The notes beneath the pieces are model-generated. The model was not told where the DNA came from. It made no database searches and saw nothing but the letters and a program-made list of their open reading frames with translations. Of a stretch of 64,000 bases of DNA, positions 1 through 11,027 are shown one piece after another. This stretch comes from Euonymus europaeus (lineage: Eukaryota > Streptophyta > Magnoliopsida > Celastrales > Celastraceae), in contig OY756957.1 of assembly GCA_963580455.1 (NCBI GenBank), positions 22,361,001 to 22,425,000 on the forward strand, written 5' to 3'. The translations under genes were made by a program, and so were the position numbers. Position 1 is the first letter of the stretch. The number at the start of each line of letters is the position of its first letter.

Positions 1-781
1 CTCCGTCTGGATCTTTTCTTCTACGATTATCTTCTCTGCCTTTTTCGATCCTCAAGCTTTCCGGCCTTCTCTCTCAAACACTTTGTTTCCTTCCTCTGTA
101 AAACACCTCCCGAAATCCCTCGGTTTTTCTCCTCTGTAAAACACTTCCCGAAATCCTCTCTCAAAAACTCTCCGATTCTTTTCTTTTTTAACAAATTTCC
201 AACCTCCGGCTCTTTATAGCCCTAAATCGGTGCCGTCCAGCTCCTCCCTCTACCTTCTGTCTCCCACGTTCGTTGCCCTCTCTCTGGTGCCTTCTCTTTG
301 TCATTGTCCACCAATTCCTCCACTACCCTTGCTTTTCACCCAATCTCTTGTCTTGGCCGACCACCCTTTCTTCCACTGCCGCTTCTCTCACTCTAGTGGC
401 CTCTCGTGCTTTCCTCCCTCCACTATCACAAAAACTTTTCTTTCTTTGATTTTAGGGTTGGGTGGTAAGTTAGGTGAGTTTAGGTTAATTGGGTTGGGTT
501 TTGGGCATAATTGGGTAGTCCTTTGGGTCCTTAGTTGGGTAATTATTGGGCTTGGTTTTAATTAAATGATGGGTAGATATTTGGACCTTAGATAAGGCAA
601 TGGGCCTAACTAGGTAATATTAGGTAATGGATTAAATGTAGGTATTTGGGGTTTAAATTTGGGCCAAGACTTTGGTGAATATTGGGCACTAAGGTTGTTT
701 TTTGTTTTTTTGTTTTTTTTTTCAATTTTTTTATTATTTTATTAAAAATAGCAAGTGCCCGGACAAAAATGGGGTACTACA
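1..781 (-). repeat. 3' LTR of the Ogre element (its final ~780 bp)
   Basis: Bases 1-781 repeat 15709-16484 with about three substitutions (for example at position 3 and near 300 and 352) and a small length difference in a T-rich tract near 705-722. On the minus strand the LTR begins TGTAGTACCCC at 781, directly after the polypurine tract. The rest of this LTR, about 1.85 kb, lies before the window. The reading frames on the plus strand inside it, for example at 230-565, are also present in the other LTR and have no protein-like features. Confidence 0.95.
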
Positions 782-794
782 GCTGCCCCCATTT
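782..794 (-). other. Polypurine tract of the Ogre element
   Basis: The minus strand reads AAATGGGGGCAGC directly before the TG of the 3' LTR. A G-rich purine run abutting the LTR is the expected primer for plus-strand DNA synthesis. Confidence 0.8.
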
Positions 795-873
795 GTGTGA
801 CTTTACATCGTAAATGACGCACAAAGGAGTAGTAAACTGATTTTTGTACCTCTCGAGACGAGTAATGAAAATG

Positions 874-1137
874 CACGGGATCACTGTAGCCATCTCCGGC
901 TTGGCTCAAATTTTGAAGAAAAATAAATTGGACGGGATTATTGTAGCCATCTCCGACTTGGCTGGAACTTTGAAAAACATAAAATTACTCGAGATCATTG
1001 TAGCCATCTCCGACTTAGCCGAAATTAAAAATAAAAGAACTAAAATGGCTCGGGATCATTGTAGCCATCCCGGCTTGACTGGTATGAGAAATAATACTGC
1101 ACGGGATCACTGTAGCCATCTCCGGCTTGGCTGAATT
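874..1137 (-). repeat. Tandem array of five ~57-bp units in the Ogre 3' untranslated region
   Basis: A block of about 30 bp built around GATCACTGTAGCCATCTCC recurs at about 876, 933, 990, 1051 and 1102 (spacings 57, 57, 61, 51), separated by diverged A-rich spacers. It ends about 80 bp from the polypurine tract. The 3' untranslated region of Ogre-like elements is known to hold tandem repeats that can seed satellite DNA. Confidence 0.85.
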
Positions 1138-1394
1138 TTATTTCGATTTTCCTTTGAATTTTTTGACTTTTGTATCTTTGTACTTGGCTGAATTTTAAAT
1201 GAATGACATTTTCTTTCGTTTCCTTTTTCTTTTTTCTTTTTTCTCTTTTTTTTTTGCAAGCAATTTCTATGAATTTTTATTTATTTTACATTTACACAAA
1301 TATTTACAAGAAATATTTTATATTTGTCCCTGGGCTTGCCCGTGACATGGGCTGGACTTAGGTAAATAGTACAATGACTAACACTGTAAAATTC

Positions 1395-2381
1395 TCAATT
1401 GGGCCTGTCCACATTCGCGGCCACATGCAACAGTTGCTCCCACCTTTGTCGTCTGGCCTCCGATTGATGCTTCTGAACTAATACTTCCTGAGTGTGGTCA
1501 GGTGATGGCGATCTAGCAGCAGATTGGGATGTTTCTCCTAGCACTAGGACTCGAGACCGTGATGCTTGTAGTCTTTTTGCAGTGGTGGTCATTTGGCTAA
1601 TACTCTTCCGCCAACGGTTTTTCTGCATAGTAATTACTGGATAAAGTAGGGAAATTTGGTTTAGAGGAGGTCGAATGCGTTTACTCAAAACCAGTAGGGT
1701 AATGAGTCGCGGGAAATACAATTTCTCCACCTTCATCGGTCTGTTTTCCACAAAGCTCTGTGCCTTTAGAATAGTGGCCATAAAGAATTCCCCAGCATTG
1801 AACCATACTCTTTTATACATATAGTATAAGGCATAGAGAATCCTACCTCGTCGCTGGTGGTGGTGACCAATAGGGCAGAGATTATGCTGGACAACATCGT
1901 CCAGCAACCACATCTTTGACGGCAAATATGAGCGACGTGTAGCATTTATTTTCTCATCCATCCGTCCTCCACACATGTCATCAATTATCACCTCCTTAGA
2001 AACAGATACTGGTGCTTTGAAACCAGTAGCCACTTCGTAAGAAGAAGGATACCCTAGACATTCGCATATGTCCGCCGTGGTGAATCGAATTTTTATACCG
2101 AGTATTTCCACCTGATAAACCGGTTGTGACTCAATTCTTGCACTCAGTGGTAACACTTCTAAAGTTTCGTAAAAACTACAAACTATACGAGGATACACTG
2201 ACAAATTACCCTCAGGATCAGGGTTAACCAGAAATAACAAGGAATGATCTCGGAGGTATTTCATAGCCCAGCGGGCGTTTGAATCTCTAAGAATATGAAG
2301 GTCAAATTGTCGATCAGGGATGATCTCCGCTTTAGCAAACGAGACAATTGCTTGTGAGCGGGGTGATAAACTATCGTCCAT
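1395..2381 (-). CDS. Extra 3' ORF of the Ogre element, 'putative plant transposon protein'-like, 328 aa
   Basis: This uninterrupted frame starts at an ATG (2379-2381) and lies between integrase and the 3' LTR, in the sense orientation. It shows the layout I know from the plant transposon-protein family (Pfam Transposase_32-like): an N-terminal part with VCSFYETLEV, a middle with FTTADICECLGYP, and a helical part with RGRILYALYYMYKR and YFPRLITLLV. The C-terminus is basic and Gln/Ser-rich with no clear domain. Its function is unknown; such ORFs occur in several gypsy-lineage elements. It is the only long frame of this element without a lesion. It could be a captured ORF, a nucleic-acid-binding accessory protein, or a neutral passenger. 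No transmembrane segment argues for an envelope-like role. Confidence 0.7.
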   Translation of the reverse strand: MDDSLSPRSQAIVSFAKAEIIPDRQFDLHILRDSNARWAMKYLRDHSLLFLVNPDPEGNLSVYPRIVCSFYETLEVLPLSARIESQPVYQVEILGIKIRFTTADICECLGYPSSYEVATGFKAPVSVSKEVIIDDMCGGRMDEKINATRRSYLPSKMWLLDDVVQHNLCPIGHHHQRRGRILYALYYMYKRVWFNAGEFFMATILKAQSFVENRPMKVEKLYFPRLITLLVLSKRIRPPLNQISLLYPVITMQKNRWRKSISQMTTTAKRLQASRSRVLVLGETSQSAARSPSPDHTQEVLVQKHQSEARRQRWEQLLHVAANVDRPN

Positions 2382-3537
2382 TCGAAAGGTCGAAAGACGA
2401 GATATCTAAAAGGGATGAAAAAAAATGTTAGGGGAGTGAATTTTGCGATGATCCGAACAAAATCAAGAACAACGATGATGATGGTAAGGATAGTTGCGAG
2501 AGAGACAATGAACAGATTCGGCAATGAAGATACACAATATCCGAAAAGAAAAAAAAAATTTGGGTCAGAGGATACAAAATGATTCACGAGTCTATCGTGG
2601 TGATTTGACCTGTCGGGACTACAGGTAAGAGATTCGGTGGAAAAAACGTCGTTTAATGAAGAAAGCGACGGATTTTGTTGTTTTTTATTTTCCGGGTCAT
2701 TTCATCAGTGGGCATCATCATCCCCATCTTTCCCAAATCATTTCCCCGAATCTGCATGCATCTGTCCCATATTTGCACATCGTTTCACTATTCTCGATCA
2801 CGCACCTTTCATTCTTTCACCATCAAATGTAATATTTTCCCCTCTCTTTCTTGAACCAGACTATTATTCAAATTTCTCATGCCCTCCACGTCCTTTGACT
2901 TCTCCAAGCTTCTTTACAGTCACAACTGCCAAATATGTCTCAAATTCTCATCCAGAGTAATATCCTAATGCATGTATTTTGTCTCTTGTATGGCATCGCT
3001 TCCATTTCAAATAAATCCCATAGTATGGCGATATTTATATGATATGCAAATTTAAAAGGAGATGTGAACAGGAACACGGAGGTTATTGAGAATGAAGAAA
3101 AACCACGGATGAGAAAAAGTTGAGAATATCTTATTAGAAATAAATGACAGAGAAACACTGGTCATGTATGTACATAATACATTGGGAAGAAAAGTAAAAA
3201 CAAAGAACAATAAGATATGGAGAGTGTATAAGGTAGCATTCCTTCTAGGACCGAAATGTGACTACTCTGATTCCATGCAAAAACTGCCCCAGTTTTTGTG
3301 TGCACTTATTTCACAATTGTCGAACTTGACGTTTCAGCTGAGATTGAATTTCCTTAAACCCAAATGATAAACTATGGTCATGCACCCTTCACCATTTCCC
3401 CATCAAAATCCTCATCCATACTCTCTTTGAACTCTCATACATACCAAAGTGGTTTTTGACAATTCCATCATGATCTCCTTGCGACTCTATTTTTGCATGG
3501 ACTGCTTTTTCAGATTTTCAACCCAGCGAGCTCCCCC
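2382..3537 (-). other. Noncoding spacer between integrase and the 3' ORF
   Basis: No frame in this stretch looks like protein on either strand; the short frames have unusual composition and no motifs. It probably carries the untranslated junction and any signal for expressing the 3' ORF, but I see no splice site or promoter I could defend. Confidence 0.5.
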
Positions 3538-4583
3538 TTATGAGTAATACTTTTTCACTGCATCGGCATTTACTGGTTGAAGTAAGTCTTCCCCATCCAT
3601 TCTGGTCAATATCAATGCCCCTCCTTCAAAAGCTTTCTTAACCACATATGGTCCTTCATAATTAGGAGTCCATTTACCTCGGTGATCTTTTTGAGGCGGC
3701 AAAATCATTTTCAAAACTAAATCTCCTTCTCTGAAAGAACGAGGTCGAACTTTTTTATCATGTGCTTTTACCAATCTTCTTTGATACAATTGTCCCCTAA
3801 AGATCGCTTGTAATCTTCGCTCTTCAATCTAATTCAATTGTTCGTATCGTACTTTGACCCACTCTGATTCTTCCAAACCTGCTTCTAAAATCACTCGAAG
3901 AGAGGGTATCTCTACCTCAACAGGCAAAACAGCCTCCATTCCATACACCAAAGAGAAAGGAGTCTCTCCAGTAGATGTGCGTATCGATGTACGGTAACCA
4001 TACAGGGCATATGGGAGCTTCTCATGCCAATCTTTGTAATTTATTGTCATCTTTCCGATGATCTTCTTGATATTTTTATTCGCTGCTTCAACAACTCCGT
4101 TCATCTTTGGACGATATGGCGTTGAATTATGGTGACTAATTTTGAACTGATCACAAAAATCTTTCACCACCTTGCTCAAAAACCGCAAAAACCACACTAC
4201 TTGTCACGCTAGAATAAGAAGTAGCTTCCACCCATTTAGTGAAGTAATCAATGGCTACCAAAATGAAACGATGTCCATTAGAAGCTTTTGGTTCTATTGG
4301 ACCAATGACATCCAGACCCCATATTGAGAAAGGCCATGGTGATGATAATACATGTAATGGGTTAACTGGGACATGTGTTCTGTCTGCATACACCTGACAC
4401 TTGTAACACTTGCGTGTATATTCTATGCAATCTTTCTCCATGGTCAACCAGTAATAACCTGCACGAATAATCTTTCGCGCCATTGAGTGTCCACTAGAAT
4501 GGGTTCCGCATATTCCTTTATGAATTTCCTCCATGAGTTGTTTGGCTTCAATGACATCAACACAACGTAGGAATACTACACCA
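3538..4583 (-). pseudogene. Integrase of the Ogre element, defective
   Basis: The zinc-binding HHCC part covers about 4390-4530 (EIHKG, SGHSM, CYKCQ). The core starts with GLDVIGPI, the first catalytic Asp, and continues through VAIDYFTKWVEA. The catalytic Glu is in KMNGVVEAANK and the C-terminal GPY motif in YEGPYVVKKAF. Near 4180-4205 the sequence jumps from SVTSS to VVKDFCDQFK in another frame: the ~25-30 residues that normally carry the second catalytic Asp (TDN) are missing. A TAG stop (3829-3831) follows RYEQLN. The domain order is normal, but the protein is cut and cannot be catalytic. Confidence 0.88.
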
Positions 4584-5846
4584 TCATTCTTTTTTATAAA
4601 GAATATTTCTATTTAAAAAGAAAGATCCTGACAATCTTCTGATGGTGCGTTTGTCATTCTTCGATGCTCCTGATGGATATTCTTTCTTCCCAATATACTG
4701 CCAGATATCATGATACCAGGGTTTACTATCCGGCTCTTCTTCCACATTTGAACAATACCCTCGAACTTCTCGCTTCTCAATCTTAATCACCTATCCTTCA
4801 CCTTTCGGATCTACATCAAACATGGCTGCCAAAGTTACTAGAGCATCTGCTATCTGGTTCTCTTCCCTTGGAATATGGTCAAACTCTATCCAATCAAAAA
4901 ACTTGATTAGTTTTTTGATGTGTTGGTGGTATGGGATGAGTTTACCATCTTTGGTCTCCCATTCGTCATTCAATTGTCTAATCACCAATTGTGAATCCCC
5001 ATATACCTGCAACCTTTTAATCCCCATGTCAATAGCTGCTTGGATCCCCATTGTGCATGCTTCATACTCAACCACGTTATTGGTGCATTCGAAATATAGC
5101 TTGGCTGTGAACGGGATAACGCTCTCATTAGGTGATATCAATGCAGCTCCAATCCCACATCCCATGATATTGGATGCACCGTCAAATAACAAAGTCCATT
5201 TCTTTAATTCTTTCTGACTTTGATCCTCTGATACTGCCATGATGTCAATATCTGGGAACCCCAAATTCATGGGTTGGGGATCATTAATTGCTCCATCAGC
5301 CAAATAATATGCTATTGCTCTTCCTTTGATTGCTTTCTGTGTGACATACAAAATATCATACTCTGAAAGTAACATTTGCCACTTAGCAATCCTCCCTGAA
5401 AGTGAAGGCTTTTCAAAAATATACTTGATAGGATCCATCCTGGATATCAACCATGTAGTGTGATACAACATGTATTGCCTAAGCCGATGTGCTGCCCAAA
5501 CCAGCGAACAACAAGTCTTCTCCAACATTGAGTAATTAATTTCACAACTCGTAAATTTCTTACTCAAGTAGTAAATAGCGTGCTCTATCCTTCCTGATGA
5601 ATCATGTTGCCCAAGTACACATCCCATTGAAATCTCTGAGACGGTTAAATAGAGGATAAGTGGTCTGCCAACCACAGGAGGCATCAACACTGGAGGACTT
5701 TGCAAATATCGCTTAATCTGCTCGAATGCCAGTTGGCAATCCTTATTCCATTTTGTCGAGTTGCTTTTCCGTAGTAGTTTGAAGATGGGCTCACAAGTGG
5801 TCGTCAATTGCGAAATAAATCGTGCAATGTAATTCAATCTTCCCAA
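4584..5846 (-). pseudogene. Tandem RNase H domains (gypsy-type then archaeal-type) of Ogre pol
   Basis: From 5846 the RT thumb (MGRLNYIARF) runs into a gypsy RNase H with SEISMGCVLGQHD and HAIYYLSKKF, and then into a second RNase H with LLFDGASN, VVEYEAC, VYGDSQLV and NQIADAL, the four acidic sites of an intact DEDD centre. Two RNase H domains in tandem are characteristic of the Tat lineage. A TAG stop (4791-4793) interrupts the linker to integrase. Close to 4584-4600 a one-base change in an A run shifts the frame, so the linker continues in another frame to the integrase zinc domain. Confidence 0.85.
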
Positions 5847-6916
5847 AAAGCCCCTGACTTCTTTCTCAGTACTAGGGGAGGCATCTCCAAAATTGCTTTA
5901 ACTTTATCAGGGTCCACCTCAATTCCTTTTCTGCTTACAATGAAACCTAGAAATTTCCTGAGGTTGCCCCAAACGTGCACTTGGTTGGATTCAACTTTAA
6001 TTGATGCTTTCGTAATCGATCAAATAGCTTCTGGAGATTCACAATATGATCCTCCCCCTTCTTAGATTTTGCTATCATATCATCAACATATATTTCAACC
6101 TCTTTATGCATCATGTCATGAAACAAGGTGACCATAGCCCTTTGGTAAGTTGCCCCAGCATTCTTCAAACCAAATGGCATGACTTTATAACAAAAGGCTC
6201 CCCATAAGGTAATGAAGGTTGTCTTCTCTTGATCTCCTAGTTCCATCTTAATTTGGTTATAACCTGAAAATCCATCCATGAAGGAAAAGGTTGAATGTCG
6301 GGCTGTATTGTCTACCAAGACATCAATATGAGGGAGAGGGAAATTATCTTTTGGACTTGCACGATTGAGGTCCCTGTAGTCCACACACATTCGGACCTTG
6401 CCATCCTTTTTAGGCACTGGCACAATATTCGCCACCCATTCAGGATATTGAGCTACTGCTAAAAATCCTGCATCAAATTGTTTCTTTACTTCATCTCTTA
6501 TCTTCAATAACATATCTGTTTTTAATCTTCTCAGCTTCTGCTTCACAGGAGGACATTCAGGCATTAATGGCAACTTGTGAACATCAATATTTGTATCCAG
6601 ACCAGGCATGTCTTGATAAGACCATGCAAAGACATCCTGGTAATCATGCAACATATCTATCAACTTCTTTTTCTCTTCTCCCTCAAAAGCAGCGCCTATC
6701 TTGACTTCTTTTTTTTCTATTTCAGTCCCTAAATTCACAACTTCAGTTTTCTCTTGGTATGGCTGTATTATTTTTTCCTCTTGATTGATCTGTCTCATCA
6801 TTTCAGGTAAAATTTCTACTTCTTCCTCAGTTTCATAGTCAGGTTCAACATTGCTAATTGGTGCATCAAAATCTGGTTTGTTAAATTCGTCCTCTTTGTT
6901 ATCATCATTTTCAGTC
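5847..6916 (-). pseudogene. Reverse transcriptase domain of Ogre pol (predicted exon 2 start)
   Basis: Exon 2 is predicted to start at 6916, after an intron. An acidic linker leads to RT with FAWSYQDMPGLD, ANIVPVPKKDGKVRMCVDYR, FMDGFSGYNQIKM, MPFGLKNAGATYQR and the catalytic box YVDDM, so the polymerase centre is complete. Two single-base deletions then break the frame: one just before 5947 (after TFGATSG) and one near 5880 in a C run. The thumb continues in the third frame from 5846. Both are in or beside short homopolymers, so assembly error is possible. Confidence 0.88.
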
Positions 6917-7163
6917 CTGTTAAAGAATTGAATGAGTGTGGAATTGCAGCAAAGGCCAAAGGAATAGAGAATTAGGAACAAAGATGGCTAAACACCTATA
7001 ACTGTCTCAAAACTTTATTTCATGAAAGGAAATGTTACTGAATTGAAAACATGCAAATGCCACACTTTTAAAATTTATTTGAAATGAAAGCAAACATGCT
7101 CATTACAAAAGACCCAACGAAAACCATGAGCTAGGTTATCAATGATAATGCACTCGGGATTAC
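6917..7163 (-). other. Predicted 247-nt intron between protease and RT of Ogre pol
   Basis: The protease frame ends LRDLQE and then TAA (7160-7162). A donor GTAATC starts at 7163 inside that last codon, and an acceptor with a pyrimidine-rich stretch, TTCTTTAACAG, ends at 6917. Joining them in phase 2 keeps Glu and continues directly as TENDDNKEDEF in the RT frame. Ogre elements are known to have an intron at this place. The unspliced form would end after protease, giving a gag-pro product. Confidence 0.75.
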
Positions 7164-8587
7164 TCTTGCAAGTCTCTGAGAGATACTGGAAGTTCCATGC
7201 TGGCCCAATTGCTAAGGCAAAATCCAGGGGGACGTGAAATGACGAAATTAGGTGCAGTAACCAAGCTTTGCTCCTCCTCCACAACAGCGTTGTGAAACTG
7301 ATCAAATAAATTTGCCAAAACTTCCCCACTTTGATCAGTTGAGCCTTGACATGGTAGTTTTTGGATTTTTCCAAAAACTGCCCCAGCATCGATCATTCTT
7401 ATCTTGTTCTGCATTCCCCCATAGATGAATGTATCATAAAGCCAAGGGGGTAATTCATTCTGCACCTCCAACCTTCTTTCCAGCCTTGCGGTTCTTTTTG
7501 CCTGCTTCTCTTCTTGTACTCTAATCTTGTCAGCCCTAGTTGGCACGTAACCTAAACCCCAACGTTCAGAATGCTTCACCAATTCTATTGGCCTTTTGAT
7601 GCCTTGGTGATTCTTTCCAAGGCCTTCTCCTGGGCGATACCCCTTTTTTAGCATGAATTTGGCAACACTCCTTGTTGTCTTTGATAACTCCGGTTTTGCA
7701 GGATACAATCCATCTTTGGCACAGGTAGCGCTAGCAATTTCAAAAGACTGGAAAGGGCTTTCCACTCCAGTCATTGGAGCATCGATATGGCCATCAATGG
7801 CCAAGCTAGCAACCATCCATTCCGACTGACCCTTTACTATATAGACCCTTCCATCATGGACAAATTTGAGCATTTGATGTAATGATGACGGAACAACACC
7901 CGCAGTATGAATCCAAGGCCGTCCCAATAAACAGCTGTAAGTGGGAGAAATATCCATAACAACAAACGACACATTGAAAGTTATACTAGCCACCTCTAAT
8001 GGTATTTCAATCTTCCCCATGATTTCCCTTCGAGTTCCATCAAACGCCCTTACTACCATGGGTACTTCCTTAAGATAAGACCTGTCAATAGGCAGTCTCT
8101 CAAAAGTTTCCTTGGGTAAAATATTGAGTGACGACCCATTGTCTATCAAAATGCTTGCCAATTCTTTTCCACGACACATAGCGGAAATATGCAAAGCTTT
8201 ATTATGCCCCATCCCTTCAGGCGGAATTTCATCTTCAGTAAAGGACAGTAAATGAGAGGCCAATACGTTTCCCACAATGCCATCAAGAGCCTCTGTAGGA
8301 ATTTTGGTAGGCACATAAGCCTGGTTCTGCATTCTCAACAAGACTTGCCTATGTGGCTCTGAACTCATTATCAGTTCCAAGATCGAAATCTTTGTCGGGG
8401 TCTTTTTTAGTTGGTCCACAATCATGTATTCACTTTGTCGGATGATTTTTAGGAACTCTTGCACTTTCGAATCATTTACCGTCTGTTCTGCATCATCTGG
8501 ACGCATGAAGAGACCCTCAGCCGAGAAGGGGGATTGGCTTTTCCACTCCGGGTACATCTTTCCCTTTTCTTTTGCGCTCTGCCTCAT
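7164..8587 (-). CDS. Aspartic protease and G-patch part of Ogre pol, predicted exon 1
   Basis: This 475-residue frame is open and contains a retropepsin with LIDNGSSLNILP, the DNGS form of the active site seen in Tat elements, and a flap/second-strand region with CLLGRPWIH. About 100 residues later comes a G-patch (KKGYRPGEGLGKNHQGI), a glycine-rich RNA-associated motif found in these elements. The frame ends at a TAA lying inside the predicted intron. The frame at 8587 overlaps the gag frame in a different register, and the two encode the same region near 8517-8587, so a frameshift separates gag from protease here. The first Met in the frame is therefore not a meaningful start. Confidence 0.85.
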
Positions 8588-10766
8588 AATCTTTTGTTGG
8601 CCTTTCGTCTAGCTTGTCTGGAGTATAACATCTTCCGCTCCGGATCATCCCACTAATACCAGAGATATTGTCTACCACTCCTCCCTTAATACTGTTGGTA
8701 CCTACTTCATAGGTCCAAGGCACTGCTTTGTCACTTTTGTATAATGAGTCTGCCTTGGATGCGGCAACCGGGGGCACATCTTCCACATAATATTGGACCA
8801 AAAATTGTGGCGCGGAGTTGGGTCTGGCCCCTTGATAGTATCCTCCGACAACATTGACCTCTTTGGGCTCGATTTTTCCCTCTTGTAATGATATCATCTT
8901 TAAGTCCATTAATTCTTGCACCTTTCCTCGGAAAGCAACGCAATTCTCAATGACATGCCCTTTCTGTCCCTTATGATATTCACAGACCTTAGCCGGGTTG
9001 TGGGATTCATCATCAATTTCCATGCTCTTACTTTCTTCAATCAAACCTTCTTTACTTAATATCGCAAATAAACTAACCAAAAGCATTGATATTTCGGAAA
9101 CCCATCTTTTGACATCAGAAAAACTTTCCACAAGATTTACTCCTTCCTTCTCATGACTGGGCAAGGGGTTGTTATTGACATTTGGTTTGTTGACCGCGCT
9201 AAGGTCAAGCCATTTTGCCTCAACCATCCCTTGTACTATCCTCTTGAATTGTAAACATGTCTCTGTTGAGTGTCCCGGTGCACCGCCATGATACAAACAT
9301 GTCAGATCAGGATCATACCATGGAGGATATGGAGGCTTATGGATTCTTCCAGGAATTGGAGCAACTGCTCCTTGGCCTTGCAGCTTGCTGAAACATTATG
9401 TATAGGTTATTGGAATAGGATCAAACTGCTCGAATGGCCTTCGAGGTCTAGGATTGGAGTTCCGGAAATTTGGACGAGGGTTCTGGTAAGTATTTTGGTT
9501 ATTAGGGTATCGATTGAGGTCTGTACTCGGAGAATTCGAACGGAGGTTTTGGTCCGCATTTGGGTGTTGAGGATATTGGTTCAGGGACGGAGCAATGTAT
9601 TGGGGAGGATAGATATTTGGTGGCTGGTTAAAGTATATTTCTGGATTATGCATGCTAGGAGTATCATCCCTCGATTGGTAATTTGAAGTAGGTGACTTAA
9701 AGTCAGCTGGTGATGGAGTGAAACTTACGGAATGCACGTCAGCCCTTTTTCCTTTGCTAGGTTTTGAAGCCTCCGATTTTTCCAAACTGGGACTATACAA
9801 AGTCCCTCTCTTTATACAACGCGCAACTCGTTCGCCTGAATGTATGATATCCGCCAGATCACGATGACCCCCTCCTGCCAGATTCGAAGTATAGGGCTCC
9901 TGAAGAGCATCAATGAAGGCATTTAATAAATCTTTTTCTGTCAGTGGTGGGATTATCTGGGCCGCCAAATCTCTCCATCGGTGAGCATATGCTCTAAAAC
10001 CTTCTTCTTCCTTCATCATAGTGTTCTGCAAGTCATAAACAGTAGGAACTTTCTCTTCATTATGTTTATATTGTTTCATAAACATTTCTGCCAAATCCTC
10101 CCACGAAGAAATTAACGTAGGGTTGAGCGCATTGAACCACCTTTGGGCTGGTCCATTCAGACTATCTTGGAAAAAATGGACCATTACTTTCTCATTATTT
10201 GCGTATGGCTGCATTCGCCGACAGTACATAGTCAAGTGATCCAACGGGGCACCTGTGCCATTAAACGAGCTGAACTTGGGCAGGATGAAGTCATGTGGAA
10301 TTTGCAAATTTTTTACCAAACATAAGCTTGACGGGTTCAAAGCTCCCGACGTGCTGAACCCTTCCATGGCTCTCATTCGTTTCTCCAATTTCTTGAATTC
10401 ATCCAAAGGAACGTTGCCCACGTTTTGAACTGCTTCCCCCATAACCCTGATGGGGTCCACCATATTAATATGCTCCACATGAGAATTAGGTGGAAGAGCT
10501 CCAGTTGGAGGGATATATGTCTGGTTTGGTTGTGGAGCATATTGTGGCTGATTCGATTCCGGTAATGATTGACCATGAGTAGGAGTAAACCCTGGTGGGT
10601 AGGGTGGAGTAGCATGGTAAGTGGCAATCTCTAGACCCATAGGCAACTCTGAACTTCCTGCTGTTTCTTTTCCTTTTACTAACAGAGCTACGCTCTGAGC
10701 GAATAGGGCAAGCTGCTCCCTCATCTCCGCGATTTCTTGATTCTGACTTTCTCTTTCTTGTTCCAT
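8517..10766 (-). pseudogene. Gag polyprotein of the Ogre element, broken
   Basis: An ATG at 10764-10766 opens a 456-residue frame with an N-terminal coiled coil, a proline-rich linker and the retrotransposon gag core (MVHFFQDSLNGPAQRWF, WEDLAEMFMKQY, FRAYAHRWRDLA). TAA at 9396-9398 stops it after PIPITYT. The same frame resumes directly and carries two zinc-knuckle-like boxes, CLYHGGAPGHSTETC near 9290 and CEYHKGQKGHVIENC near 8985. Near the stop a -1 and a compensating +1 change seem to lie within about 25 bp. A further frameshift near 8550-8587 separates gag from protease. Gag normally packages RNA into the virus-like particle; this copy would give a protein lacking the knuckles. Confidence 0.88.
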
Positions 10767-11027
10767 CCTCTTAGCTAGCTTTAGCTGTAGGCGAGTCTGA
10801 TAGGGATGATGATGCTTTTCTGATGCTATTTTTGCTTATATGTTCTTTATTCTCTCTCTCTCTACATTATGGAGATGAAAAAAAAACATTAGTTTTCTTT
10901 TATTATCCCCTTTTTAAAGCATGCATGAGTGTGATCCTGATTTGTGTAAAATTTAATAGATCTTTGCAATTTAAAGAGATAATAATAGCAGAAATCATTT
11001 CATTGAAAGCATTTGGAAATCAACAGG

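Noticed and set aside
230..565. Plus-strand frame of 111 residues, repeated at 15938-16273
   Set aside because: It lies in both copies of the Ogre LTR, starts with GTG and has no protein-like composition; it is noncoding repeat sequence.
1395..2381. Envelope gene
   Set aside because: The position between integrase and LTR would suit it, but there is no signal peptide, no transmembrane segment and no furin-type site; similarity is to a plant transposon protein.
7075..7389. Minus-strand frame of 104 residues overlapping the end of protease
   Set aside because: It is a shadow frame crossing the donor site of the predicted intron; the joined product through 7164/6916 is far better supported.
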